Positions 17,662-25,612 of a DNA stretch of 64,000 bases are shown one piece after another. A program made the translations under genes and the position numbers. Within the stretch, counting starts at the first letter, position 1, and every line of letters starts with the position of its first letter. The stretch comes from WRHT01 sp031550525 (lineage in GTDB: Bacteria > Desulfobacterota > Desulfovibrionia > Desulfovibrionales > Desulfovibrionaceae). A model generated the notes under the pieces. That model was given only the letters and a program-made list of their open reading frames with translations, was not told where the DNA came from and ran no database searches. The stretch lies in the NCBI GenBank assembly GCA_031550525.1, contig JAVBON010000013.1, positions 1 through 64,000 of the forward strand, written 5' to 3'.

Positions 17662-17693
17662 CAGGCTTGCAAGTTTGATAAAACAGGTTTTCC

Positions 17694-17743
17694 CAATAAC
17701 CAAGGCCGGCGAAAGTAATTACTTTTGCCGGCCTTGGTTATTG
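17694..17743 (+). terminator. Hairpin terminator after the diguanylate cyclase gene
   Basis: CAATAACCAAGGCCGGC pairs with GCCGGCCTTGGTTATTG across a short AT-rich loop, beginning 32 bp past the stop codon. It is followed by a weak T-rich tail. Confidence 0.75.
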
Positions 17744-17914
17744 TTGGCTATTTTCCCAGCCATACAAATAAAGCCCGCTGGCATATGCCGGACGTTACCC
17801 CTACCCTGCCAGGCCATATCCACCAAATCAATTTTTTGGCCAATATGTCTTTTAACCCTCCATGCCAAAGGCGGCGGCGGCTTGCGAGTTCCCTTTTATA
17901 ACCTGCCTGAAAAT

Positions 17915-17929
17915 TGAGAATAATAATAC
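17915..17929 (+). promoter_or_regulatory. Possible Fur box upstream of bfr
   Basis: TGAGAATAATAATAC matches 11 of 14 defined positions of the 7-1-7 Fur consensus TGATAATnATTATCA. It lies 64 bp before the bfr start. Iron control of a bacterioferritin is plausible, but the match is imperfect and the region is AT-rich. Confidence 0.3.
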
Positions 17930-17992
17930 ATCGGCAACGCAGGGCCGGTTATGCTTCCGTAAAGTGTCATTACACAAGAGGAGGAACATAAC

Positions 17993-18514
17993 ATGCCCAA
18001 AAACGATAAAAAAACCAAGGTAATAGAAGCCCTTAACAAGGCCCGCAGCATGGAGCTGTATGCCATAGCCCAGTACATGAACCAACATTACAACCTGGAC
18101 GATATGGATTTTGGAAAATTCGCCGCCAATATCAAGCTTATTGCCATTGACGAAATGCGCCATGCGGAAATGTTTGCCGAGCGCATAAAGGAACTGGACG
18201 GAGAACCCACCATCGCCATGGACGCATCGCCTAAAAAGGGTCAGGATGTGAAAGACGTTTTCCCCTTTAACCGTGGCGTGGAAGATGGCACCATGGACGT
18301 TTACAACCAGCTTGTGCAGGTGTGCCGCGAAAACGGCGACAACATAAGTGCGGACCTTATAAAAAGTATTCTCATTGAAGAGCAGGAACACTTTAACTAT
18401 TTTGACGACGAAGCCGAGCACATTAAAAAACTGGATAACGCCTACCTGGCGGAAGTTGCCGGAACGGCCTCCAGCACAGGCGGCTACGGACGGGGTTTCT
18501 CCCTGAAAAAGTAA
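17993..18514 (+). CDS. bfr: Bacterioferritin (Desulfovibrio-type)
   Basis: A 173-residue four-helix ferritin-like protein that closely follows the Desulfovibrio bacterioferritin pattern (KVIEALNKARSMELYAIAQYMNQHY, IKLIAIDEMRHAEMFAERIKEL, and the SSTGGYGRGF tail). Ferroxidase ligands Glu21, Glu54, His57, Glu130 and His133 are in place. Met55 in DEMRH is the expected axial haem ligand at the dimer interface. The helix-C glutamate is not where I expect it: the segment reads DVFPFNRGVED. GAGGAGG precedes the ATG. A Fur-box-like sequence lies upstream at 17915-17929. The gene stands alone, with a repeat element 12 bp after its stop. Confidence 0.9.
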   Translation: MPKNDKKTKVIEALNKARSMELYAIAQYMNQHYNLDDMDFGKFAANIKLIAIDEMRHAEMFAERIKELDGEPTIAMDASPKKGQDVKDVFPFNRGVEDGTMDVYNQLVQVCRENGDNISADLIKSILIEEQEHFNYFDDEAEHIKKLDNAYLAEVAGTASSTGGYGRGFSLKK

Positions 18515-18525
18515 TAAACGGCCCA

Positions 18526-18769
18526 GGGTGTGTTGACACAACAAGTGTTTTTGCTCTCTGGCAAGGAAAAAGGTTTTTTTACGCAGGGAGCATACACTTA
18601 CGATATGTGGCGTCCAATTATGCATGAATGCACAATTGAACGCGAGCCTTGCGAGCGCCCCGAAGGCGTGAGGCGCAGGACAAGCCGAAGCAAATAAAAA
18701 AGTTTTCTGGCGCGGCCCGGAGCGGGCACGGCCAGTGCTAGTCAAAAAAAACATTGTGCCAACACGCCC
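18526..18769 (+). repeat. Palindromic repeat element, copy B (long form)
   Basis: About 244 bp, starting 12 bp after the bfr stop codon. Arms GGGTGTGTTGACACAACA and its near-complement ending GTGCCAACACGCCC close the element. The left core reads TTTTTGCTCTCTGGCAAGGAA. It contains the long-form inner module (a small AATTATGCA...TGCACAATT hairpin followed by a CGCGAGC...GCGCC stretch) shared only with copy C. Confidence 0.75.
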
Positions 18770-18770
18770 G

Positions 18771-18810
18771 AAGCGCCATAACCACTTTTTATCTGGTGGT
18801 TATGGCGCTT
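18771..18810. terminator. Hairpin, first of three in the bfr/kinase convergent gap
   Basis: AAGCGCCATAACCAC (18771-18785) pairs perfectly with GTGGTTATGGCGCTT (18796-18810) around a ten-base loop. It lies between convergent genes and could stop transcription from either side, although the T run is inside the loop. Confidence 0.6.
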
Positions 18811-18838
18811 CCGCATTTGCGGCCAATAACGCCGCCAA

Positions 18839-18906
18839 TCATAACCGCCCGTTTTTTGGTCTGCCCACTGCCTACTTGACAGGGGGCAGACCAAAAGCGG
18901 GCGATT
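18839..18906. repeat. Imperfect hairpin, second of three
   Basis: CGCCCGTTTTTTGGTCTGCCC pairs with GGGCAGACCAAAAGCGGGCG, with a small internal mismatch zone. It lies 29 bp after the first hairpin. Its role is unknown; it may be another bidirectional terminator. Confidence 0.55.
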
Positions 18907-18952
18907 ATTTCCGCTTCGCAATGCCCGCTCAACTGGCTGAAGCAACAAAATA

Positions 18953-18981
18953 TTAAAGCCGCCTGAAAAGCGGCTTTAATT
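18953..18981. terminator. Bidirectional terminator, third of three
   Basis: ATTAAAGCCGC pairs perfectly with GCGGCTTTAAT around a seven-base loop. A/T-rich flanks on both sides suit termination in either direction, between bfr and the convergent hybrid kinase gene. Confidence 0.75.
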
Positions 18982-19093
18982 ACGCGCAAGCATATTTTTA
19001 TTCAAACCTCCCGCCCATGGGGCGCATTGACAAAGGCCGAGCCTACCCCGCTGGTATGGCGATGCCAAAATATTATAAAGATGGTTTCATCAA
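18982..19093. other. Intergenic spacer, no gene seen
   Basis: Remaining part of the 579-bp convergent gap (18515-19093), which otherwise holds repeat copy B and three hairpins. I see nothing in these 112 bases. Confidence 0.5.
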
Positions 19094-21916
19094 TCAATGC
19101 GCGCGGTTATCCGCCTGTTTTTTGCCCCAGCGCTGGAGTTTTCTGGCAAGCTCGTCCACCTGAAACGGCTTGGCTATGTAATCGTCCATACCGGCCTCCA
19201 GGCACTTTTCCCTATCGCCTGGCATGGCGTGGGCTGTCATGGCCACTATGGGCACGCGTGGGTCAATAAGCCCCGAGCAGTCGGCGCGTATGCGCCGGGT
19301 GGCGCTGTAGCCGTCCAATTCCGGCATCTGGCAGTCCATAAGCACCAGGTCGTAACGCGCGGCTTTAAGGGCATCAAGGGCTTGCAGGCCGTTATCCACC
19401 ACATCCACGCTGTGGCCCATTTCTTTCATCAGTTCCGTAGCGACCATCTGGTTTATGGGCACATCCTCGGCCAGCAGTATGCGTAAAACGCACTTGTCCG
19501 GACTTTTAGCCGGGCTGGGAGCACTGGATGAGGTACAGGAAGTGGCGGCGCAAACGGTGGAAACCGGCCCATCAATGTCAAACAAGGCCAACAGGTCCGC
19601 CTCTCTAACCGGCTTAACCAGCAGGCCATGTATGTTATTCAGGCTGAGGCTTGCGTGCTCGCCCACGGCGCACAGCAATACTTTAGAAGCCGCGCAGCCC
19701 CCGTACGAGTGGATAAATGCAGCCGTACCGTCCTCGTTACGCCCCAGGCCGGAATAATCAATAAAAACCAAATCAGCATGGCTGCGCGGCGCGGCAAGCC
19801 ATTGCTCCGCCGCCTCCAAACTGTCGGCCTCGCTTATGTCCGCCGCGCCAAGTTTTTTCAGATCCATGCGTAAAGATTTGCGTGTGGCTTTATGCGGCAC
19901 AACCAACAGTATGTCGCGGCCTTCAGCCGGGCGCGAGTTTTGCGCGACCCCCCCGCTTTGCAGCACTTCCGCCAGAATACTGAACCAAAATGTGGAGCCT
20001 TTGCCCGGCTCGCTTTCAACGCCTATGTCGCCGCCCATAATCTGAGCCAGCCTTTTGCTGATGGAAAGCCCTAGCCCAGTGCCGCCATATTGCCTGGCTG
20101 TTGAAGATTCGGCCTGTGTAAAAGGAGAAAACAGCCGGTTGGCGCTCTCCGGCCTTATGCCTATGCCGGTATCGCGCACGGAAAAATACAACTCCGGAGC
20201 GTTGCCGGAACTACCTTCCGGCCTGAAGGCGCATTGCATTATAATTTCGCCCTCGCTGGTAAACTTTACGGCGTTGCCCAACAGGTTTATCAAAATCTGC
20301 CTTACCCGGCCGGGGTCGCCCAGCACCAGCGCGGGCACATCGGCATCGGCAAGCACGGCCAGATCCAGCCCTTTTTCGCTAATGCGAAGCGACATAAGCT
20401 CGGCGGCGTCTTCCATTACGCCGCGCGGCGAAAAGGGTATGGATTCCAGCTCAATTTTGCCTGCCTCTATTTTGGAAAAATCAAGCACATCGTCTATAAT
20501 TTTTATAAGAGCGCCGGAGCTTTGCCTGATGGCCTCGGTGTACTTAAGCTGCACGGGGTTAAGGCCGGTGCCCAGCATAAGAGAGGTAAGCCCCATTATA
20601 CCGTTCATAGGCGTGCGTATTTCATGGCTCATAGCCGCCAGAAACTCGCCTTTGGCCCTGCTGGAAAGCTCGGCTGCCTCAAGACGGCGCAGTTCCGTAA
20701 TGTCGCTGAAAAAACCTTCCACATTCACACTGCCCGGACCGGCTGAGACTATACGGCTTTTTTCCCATATCCAACGGGTCTCGCCATTTTTGTGAACTAT
20801 GCGAAAGGTCGTATCCATAGGCCTGCCGCGCATAAGGGTTTTTACGGTTTCCTCTTTCAAACGCGGCAAGTCATCCTGATGCACCAGTGTGAAAAAACTG
20901 ACCTTTTTGTTAGAAATTATATCAGCGATATCGTAACCGAACATTTCACTGCCGCCATCGCTCATGTAGGTCATTTCATAATCATCCAGGCTTTTTTTGC
21001 AACGAAAAGCCGCGCCCGGCAGGTTTGAAACAAGCGTGCCCATGCGGCGCTCACTCTCGTAAACGCGGCTGCTCTCCAGCGAAATTACGGCAAAATCGGC
21101 CAAAGAAGCCCCGTAGGCCTGTTCTTCCAGGCTCCACTGCCGCGGCGGGCCAGCATGCTCAAGGCGCACGCACCCCACCAGCCTGCCGCCAACGCGCACG
21201 GGGCAATCAAGCAGCGAGCGTACTCCGGCCCGCTCCAGTCTGGCGGCCATATCAGGCAGCAAATTCTCAGAAGAAGTGTCAAAAATTATAATATTACGCT
21301 CGGTTTGCAGCAACGTGGCGTATTTTGGGCAACTCTCAACATCAACAGGCGCGGCCACATAGTGTTTGCCGTTACGCGTGTCGTACAGGGCCACATTGCG
21401 CAGGCTTTTTTCTTCCAACCGCCAAATTCCGGCCCGCGCCACGCCCAAGGTTTCTCCAGCCACTCTGGTAATCAGCCGGGCCGCCTCGCCAAACACTCCG
21501 CCGGTTATTTCCGGCGAGCTGCTTAAAAGACGCAACGAATCACGCCGCCGCGTCTCGCCGATATATTCCTGCAAGGAGTTGGAAGCATGAAAAAGCACGG
21601 CCAAAGCCGGGGCGGCATCCCAATTAAATGGGGTAATGTGCATCTCGCCGCTCCATTGGCCTATTTTGCCGTGCATTATAAATGGAACCGATGGGGCGCT
21701 AATGCCCAGCAGGTAATCTTCCATATAAACTCTGGCCCCGGCGTTGCCCAAAATAATTTCGCGCAACGGCGGGCAGCGCAAAGGAGTGGCCTGGCTCCAA
21801 ACCTGTTGCGCGAACATGGCCGACCCCCACAAAAGCTCCGCGTCACCGGCGCGCACAATGGCCACGGGCAGATTCAGGCTTGCGAAAAACGGCATAAGAG
21901 CGGCGGAATTATTCAT
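19094..21916 (-). CDS. Hybrid sensor histidine kinase (GAF-PAS-HisKA-HATPase-REC-REC)
   Basis: A 940-residue hybrid kinase with no obvious membrane helices. In order: an N-terminal PAS-like region, a GAF domain (about 130-280), a PAS/PAC (about 295-410), HisKA with phospho-acceptor His431 in FLAAMSHEIRTPMN, HATPase_c (GNAVKF, DTGIGI, GGTGLGLSIS), a degenerate receiver (about 665-780), and a good C-terminal receiver with Asp861 in LVLMDCQMPELDG and Lys916. The ATG at 21916 has AAGG upstream; the frame opens earlier with TTG at 21934. No response-regulator gene is adjacent, so output presumably goes through a separate HPt protein or partner. Confidence 0.9.
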   Translation of the reverse strand: MNNSAALMPFFASLNLPVAIVRAGDAELLWGSAMFAQQVWSQATPLRCPPLREIILGNAGARVYMEDYLLGISAPSVPFIMHGKIGQWSGEMHITPFNWDAAPALAVLFHASNSLQEYIGETRRRDSLRLLSSSPEITGGVFGEAARLITRVAGETLGVARAGIWRLEEKSLRNVALYDTRNGKHYVAAPVDVESCPKYATLLQTERNIIIFDTSSENLLPDMAARLERAGVRSLLDCPVRVGGRLVGCVRLEHAGPPRQWSLEEQAYGASLADFAVISLESSRVYESERRMGTLVSNLPGAAFRCKKSLDDYEMTYMSDGGSEMFGYDIADIISNKKVSFFTLVHQDDLPRLKEETVKTLMRGRPMDTTFRIVHKNGETRWIWEKSRIVSAGPGSVNVEGFFSDITELRRLEAAELSSRAKGEFLAAMSHEIRTPMNGIMGLTSLMLGTGLNPVQLKYTEAIRQSSGALIKIIDDVLDFSKIEAGKIELESIPFSPRGVMEDAAELMSLRISEKGLDLAVLADADVPALVLGDPGRVRQILINLLGNAVKFTSEGEIIMQCAFRPEGSSGNAPELYFSVRDTGIGIRPESANRLFSPFTQAESSTARQYGGTGLGLSISKRLAQIMGGDIGVESEPGKGSTFWFSILAEVLQSGGVAQNSRPAEGRDILLVVPHKATRKSLRMDLKKLGAADISEADSLEAAEQWLAAPRSHADLVFIDYSGLGRNEDGTAAFIHSYGGCAASKVLLCAVGEHASLSLNNIHGLLVKPVREADLLALFDIDGPVSTVCAATSCTSSSAPSPAKSPDKCVLRILLAEDVPINQMVATELMKEMGHSVDVVDNGLQALDALKAARYDLVLMDCQMPELDGYSATRRIRADCSGLIDPRVPIVAMTAHAMPGDREKCLEAGMDDYIAKPFQVDELARKLQRWGKKQADNRAH

Positions 21917-22448
21917 AACAAAAGCCTTGTGCAAACTGAATTAGGCGGACCGAATATTAGATAGTATAGTCAGGAGGAGGTTTTTTGTTCTCTGCCAAGG
22001 AAAAGGGCTTTTTATTGAGGGAGCGTACTCTTACGGCACTCGAACGACAATTATGCAGGAATGCATAATTGGACGCGAGCAACGCAAGCGCCCCACAGGG
22101 GTGAGGCACAGGACGTGCCGAATCAAATAAAAAGACTTTTTGACGCAGGCAGAGGGCAAAAATCCTCCTCGTGACTACACTATCTAAGACCACGCCATAA
22201 ACAGCATACAGGGGCCGCTGGAAAAATTCCATAGCCGAGCCTTTAGTTATAACAACTACGGGCTTTTTTATCAGAGTATAAAGACTTGCCCGTAAAACGG
22301 AGCATGCGGCGAGACGATGGAAAGACTTTTTTGGCAACGGATGTGTGGGATTTACTGTATCATATCAAAATGTATTCAGGTGAAATGTGTATTTTTTGGG
22401 GCACGGGCAAGGAACAGAAGCTTCAGAGCGCGGTATAAGGCCAAATGG
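21917..22448. other. 532-bp intergenic region upstream of hybrid kinase
   Basis: Holds repeat copy C (21959-22185) and no convincing gene. Around 22386-22440 a weak trace of the same family's left core (TTTTTTGGGGCACGGGCAAGGAA) may be a decayed copy. The promoter of the kinase gene should lie close to 21917-21960, squeezed against or inside the element. Confidence 0.5.
21959..22185 (+). repeat. Palindromic repeat element, copy C (long form)
   Basis: About 227 bp. The end AGATAGTATAGTC pairs with GACTACACTATCT. The left core reads TTTTTTGTTCTCTGCCAAGGAA and the right core TTTGACGCAGGCAGAGGGCAAAAA. The long inner module contains AATTATGCAGGAATGCATAATT. Arms are nearly identical to copy D but unlike A, B, E and F. 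Confidence 0.78.
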
Positions 22449-23312
22449 CTACCCGGCTTCCACCTGTAAAAGCAGAAGACACCCTCCGGCCAGATGCAGA
22501 CGCGCTGAAACCTGGCCACCGGGCAGGCCTTTGCCGCAACGATAAAGCTCGTACCTGCGCAGCAGCCCCTCCAACCCACCTTGGCGCATGAAGGCGCAAA
22601 ACGCCTTATAATGGCGGCCTCCGGCGCAACGCTCCAAAAGACGCACCAGACAGTGCAAAGGATAATCCAGATTCCGCTCCGGCATGCGCCAATCCATCAC
22701 CAGCGCGCGTCGTGATACCCGCAGGGCTTCGTCCAGCAGGGCGAAGGCCGGAGCCTCGCTTTCATGCAAAAGCAGAGATAGCACTGACAAACCAAAGGTT
22801 TTATCGGCAAAGGGCAGTGTATCCGCCCCTGCTTGCAACAGCGCGAAGGGCGGCAGTGTTGGCGTTGCCTGCTTGTATGGCGGAACTGGCGCGGCAGGTT
22901 GCGGCTGTTTGGTTGGCATAGCCGCGCTTGGCGGTGTGATTAGCCTTGGCGGAGTTGGCCCTGCATGGCTGCACGGCTTGGCTGACGCGGCCGCGCTACC
23001 CAGCAAGGCGGTAGATGGCGAGCCGTACGGGCGGAGTGCTGGTATTTCCCGCTCACGATTTAGGGAGGCCCGCGCCAGCATGGCTGCGGAGGCATCCACC
23101 CCCACGCAGGGTAGCCCTGCGCGGAGCAATTCCAGCAATTGCAGGCCGGTGCCGCAGCCTATATCCAGCACAGGCAGTTTTTTTTCATCCATCGCAAAAA
23201 AATCCATGGCCATATCGGCAATTACGCGGCGCGGCGCGGCCAGGGCGAGGCTGGTGAAGGCGTCGTAAAAACGCGCGATGGAGGCGTAATTGTCGGGGGT
23301 ATATGCTGGCAT
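22449..23312 (-). CDS. SAM-dependent methyltransferase of the aryl polyene cluster
   Basis: A class I methyltransferase (287 residues from the ATG at 23312; the frame is open back to a TTG at 23456). Motif I reads VLDIGCGTGLQLLELL, followed by VGVDASAAMLARA. A Pro/Ala/Thr-rich stretch of about 60 residues interrupts the fold before GADTLPFADKTFGLSVLSLLLHE, which is the normal continuation. Aryl polyene clusters often encode a methyltransferase that decorates the aryl head group, and that is the likely job here. It is the last gene of the cluster. Start choice is uncertain. Confidence 0.75.
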   Translation of the reverse strand: MPAYTPDNYASIARFYDAFTSLALAAPRRVIADMAMDFFAMDEKKLPVLDIGCGTGLQLLELLRAGLPCVGVDASAAMLARASLNREREIPALRPYGSPSTALLGSAAASAKPCSHAGPTPPRLITPPSAAMPTKQPQPAAPVPPYKQATPTLPPFALLQAGADTLPFADKTFGLSVLSLLLHESEAPAFALLDEALRVSRRALVMDWRMPERNLDYPLHCLVRLLERCAGGRHYKAFCAFMRQGGLEGLLRRYELYRCGKGLPGGQVSARLHLAGGCLLLLQVEAG

Positions 23313-23406
23313 AAGTTGGCCGTTGATGCGTTTTGATGCGTACAAATCCGGCTTCGTCAAAACAGCCTTTATAAGCCATCTTGGCTGTTTGTCCGACCGC
23401 CTTGTT

Positions 23407-24633
23407 TTACCAGTCCGAATCTTTGCCGTACTGAGTTTTTGGCAGATTCGGGCCAAAAGTTATGCTGCCGGGGCGCTCAGGGGCCGTTAGCTGTTTGCGG
23501 CAAAAGTCTTTTATGGAGGCGCGAAGCTCCGCTTCATTCCACCCGGCCTTTGGCACTACAAACATTTTGATGCGCCGCCCTTCTTCCGGGCGCATCAGTC
23601 TGGCCCGGCAGCAGCTTACGCCGGGGTGGGCGGCCACCAGCGCGGCTATGCGCGCCGGGTAAACATTTATGCCGCTAACCTGCACGGCGTTATCCAGCCG
23701 TTTTACGGGCCGGAAGCGCCTTTCGCCCTCCCAAGCCAGTTGGTCTTGCATGGGCGTTACAAAGTCGCTGCCGTCAGGCATATGGCGAATAAAGGCCTCG
23801 TCGTGTCCCTCCCCCCTGCGCCAGTGTGGGGCCAGCTCAAAGGGATGCTCCTGATGCTTGCGCCAGCCGATAACCCCGTTTTCGCTGCTGCCGTAAATTT
23901 CCAGAATATTTACAAAGCCGGAGCGGCGCAAGGCTGCCTGCTCGTCAACAGGCCAGGGGGCGGTTGCGCTTACGCACTGCAGGCCTGGCGGCGGCGCATA
24001 CCCATCATGAGGCATATTGCGCCAAAAATCTGGAAAACCCACCAGCATGGATTTTGGGCCTATAACCTCACGGGCTATGGTGGGCAAAGGCGGCAAAGCC
24101 TGAGCGCGCAACCCGCGCAGGGCCGGAAAAAGCACCGAGAAAATAAAGCCATAGCTATGTTGCATGGGCGTAAGGCCGAACACGCCGGAGACATCGCCCA
24201 GCAGCCCATTGGCGCAGGATATTTCCTGCATGATCATATCCCAGCTATGCCGCGCCGCCTTTGGCGCGCCGGTGGAGCCGGAACTGAAAAAGAAAATGTC
24301 GCCGCTGCCCTTAACCCACTTATCGTGTACCAAAGCCAACGTGTCGCGCGGGTAGGCGCAGGCGGCCAGCGCATGCTCCGCAATGCCTGCCCCGCCAAAC
24401 ATGCTATCCAGCCCTGCACCGGCCATGGCGCGGGTACGGGCATCAAAGCCCAACTCATCCCACCGCTCCCCGGCAAAGGCCTCAAAGCTTACCCCGGCCA
24501 AAGGCAGAGCCACGGCCCGCTCCCGTACCAGCACGGTACGGGCGAGGCTTTGCAGCACTTCCAGCAAAATATTTTTATCCTGCCGGAGCCTGCCGGAAAT
24601 TTCCGGCGATACGGGTTGGAATTGGGCTGGCAT
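23407..24633 (-). CDS. AMP-dependent acyl-CoA/ACP synthetase (ApeH-like)
   Basis: A 408-residue short ANL-family enzyme. The P-loop-like motif is FFSSGSTGAPKAARHS, followed by YGSSENGVIGWR in place of the usual YGxTE, and a compact C-terminal part (LDNAVQVSGINVYPARIAAL, then LPKTQYGK with the catalytic lysine). Its size and position match the aryl polyene ligase that activates the aromatic starter acid and loads it on an ACP. The ATG at 24633 lies one base after the stop codon of the upstream ketosynthase-like gene, indicating translational coupling. Confidence 0.82.
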   Translation of the reverse strand: MPAQFQPVSPEISGRLRQDKNILLEVLQSLARTVLVRERAVALPLAGVSFEAFAGERWDELGFDARTRAMAGAGLDSMFGGAGIAEHALAACAYPRDTLALVHDKWVKGSGDIFFFSSGSTGAPKAARHSWDMIMQEISCANGLLGDVSGVFGLTPMQHSYGFIFSVLFPALRGLRAQALPPLPTIAREVIGPKSMLVGFPDFWRNMPHDGYAPPPGLQCVSATAPWPVDEQAALRRSGFVNILEIYGSSENGVIGWRKHQEHPFELAPHWRRGEGHDEAFIRHMPDGSDFVTPMQDQLAWEGERRFRPVKRLDNAVQVSGINVYPARIAALVAAHPGVSCCRARLMRPEEGRRIKMFVVPKAGWNEAELRASIKDFCRKQLTAPERPGSITFGPNLPKTQYGKDSDW

Positions 24634-24634
24634 G

Positions 24635-25609
24635 TTATTTGGCAAGGGTTATGGAGGCATAGGCATGGGTAAGTGGGTCGTACAGCTCGCAGGCCACGCG
24701 GCTAAAGAGGCCTGCGGGCGCGCCCTCGGCACACCACACGGCGGCGGGGGCAAGGCCGCCGCGCAAGGACAGCGCGGCCATGGCCACATCCAGGGCGTGC
24801 ACGGCCGAAGTATTGCCGTACAAGGCGTGGCAATCAACCAGGCAGGGGGCCGGGCCGGCGCTGATTTTTTTGCATTTGGCCGAGGCAAAGAGCGCGTCTT
24901 TGTCTTCGCTTGCGGCTGCCCGCGCATCCCATACCGGAAAAGATATGCGCACGCTTCCGGCCTTGCGCTCGCGCTGCAAAACCAGGCAGAGGGCGCACTG
25001 CTCCAGCGGCGGTTCCGGCGGGCATTGTTCCCAGTCGGCAAACCAGTTTTTCTGGTAAATCAGTTTAAGAAAATCCGAAGTATCTTCGGCAGCGCATAAT
25101 AAAGCGCAATCGCACCCGCCTTGCAGCAGTGAGGAAGCAGCGGCCTGCAAGGCCCCGGCAAAAGACACGCCAAACTGGCCGGAGGTAAAACTGGGGCCTT
25201 GAGCGCCCAAATACAGGCTGAGCATGCCGGTGAACACGTTGTTGACGGAATAGGAAAAGGCCGTGGGCGAGGCCAGATGCGCCCCGTATTTTATGATGGA
25301 ATCCATAAAATCGAAGCCGCCCTCAACGGCGCCGTGGGCGCTGCCTGTAAACACGCCGGTGCGGATGGGGTAATCGCCGCTCAAAGGGACTTCAATGCCT
25401 GCATCCATAAGGGCCAAAACAGAAGCATGCAAGGCTAGCCTTGCGGCTTTTGGCACCCGGCGCAGGCTTGCGCCGGGCAGAAGGTCGGACAGTTGCGGGC
25501 GGCTCTGCTCTTCTTCGGCCATATTACCGGCAAAAGCGGCCATAAGGGCGTTTTGGGCGCCGGACGGGTGTATAAGCCCTATACCGTTTATGTACACATT
25601 ATCAAGCAT
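24635..25609 (-). CDS. Ketosynthase-like protein lacking the catalytic Cys (chain-length-factor type)
   Basis: A 324-residue thiolase-fold protein aligned to ketosynthases over its whole length. The active-site stretch reads GPSFTSGQFGVSFAGALQAA, where the neighbouring ketosynthase has GPLLTVSNACTSGTDAIGAA, so the nucleophilic Cys is a Gly. The first His region (VDCHALYGN) is altered and the second is missing; the protein is about 80 residues short. This is the pattern of a KS-beta/chain-length-factor partner (ApeC-like). It follows the active ketosynthase gene by 3 bp and presumably forms a heterodimer with it. Confidence 0.8.
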   Translation of the reverse strand: MLDNVYINGIGLIHPSGAQNALMAAFAGNMAEEEQSRPQLSDLLPGASLRRVPKAARLALHASVLALMDAGIEVPLSGDYPIRTGVFTGSAHGAVEGGFDFMDSIIKYGAHLASPTAFSYSVNNVFTGMLSLYLGAQGPSFTSGQFGVSFAGALQAAASSLLQGGCDCALLCAAEDTSDFLKLIYQKNWFADWEQCPPEPPLEQCALCLVLQRERKAGSVRISFPVWDARAAASEDKDALFASAKCKKISAGPAPCLVDCHALYGNTSAVHALDVAMAALSLRGGLAPAAVWCAEGAPAGLFSRVACELYDPLTHAYASITLAK

Positions 25610-25612
25610 TGG

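Noticed and set aside
17852..18754. 300-codon minus-strand open frame covering bfr and repeat copy B
   Set aside because: It runs antisense through the whole bacterioferritin gene, which has a clear product and ribosome binding site. Its start lies inside a repeat element.
21957..22337. 126-codon minus-strand frame over repeat copy C
   Set aside because: The translation resembles that of copy B only because both are the same repeat; there is no ribosome binding site or domain. I treat it as a by-product of the element.
22386..22440. Possible further repeat remnant (TTTTTTGGGGCACGGGCAAGGAA)
   Set aside because: Only part of the left core is similar and neither the arm nor the right core is present. 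Too weak to list as a copy.
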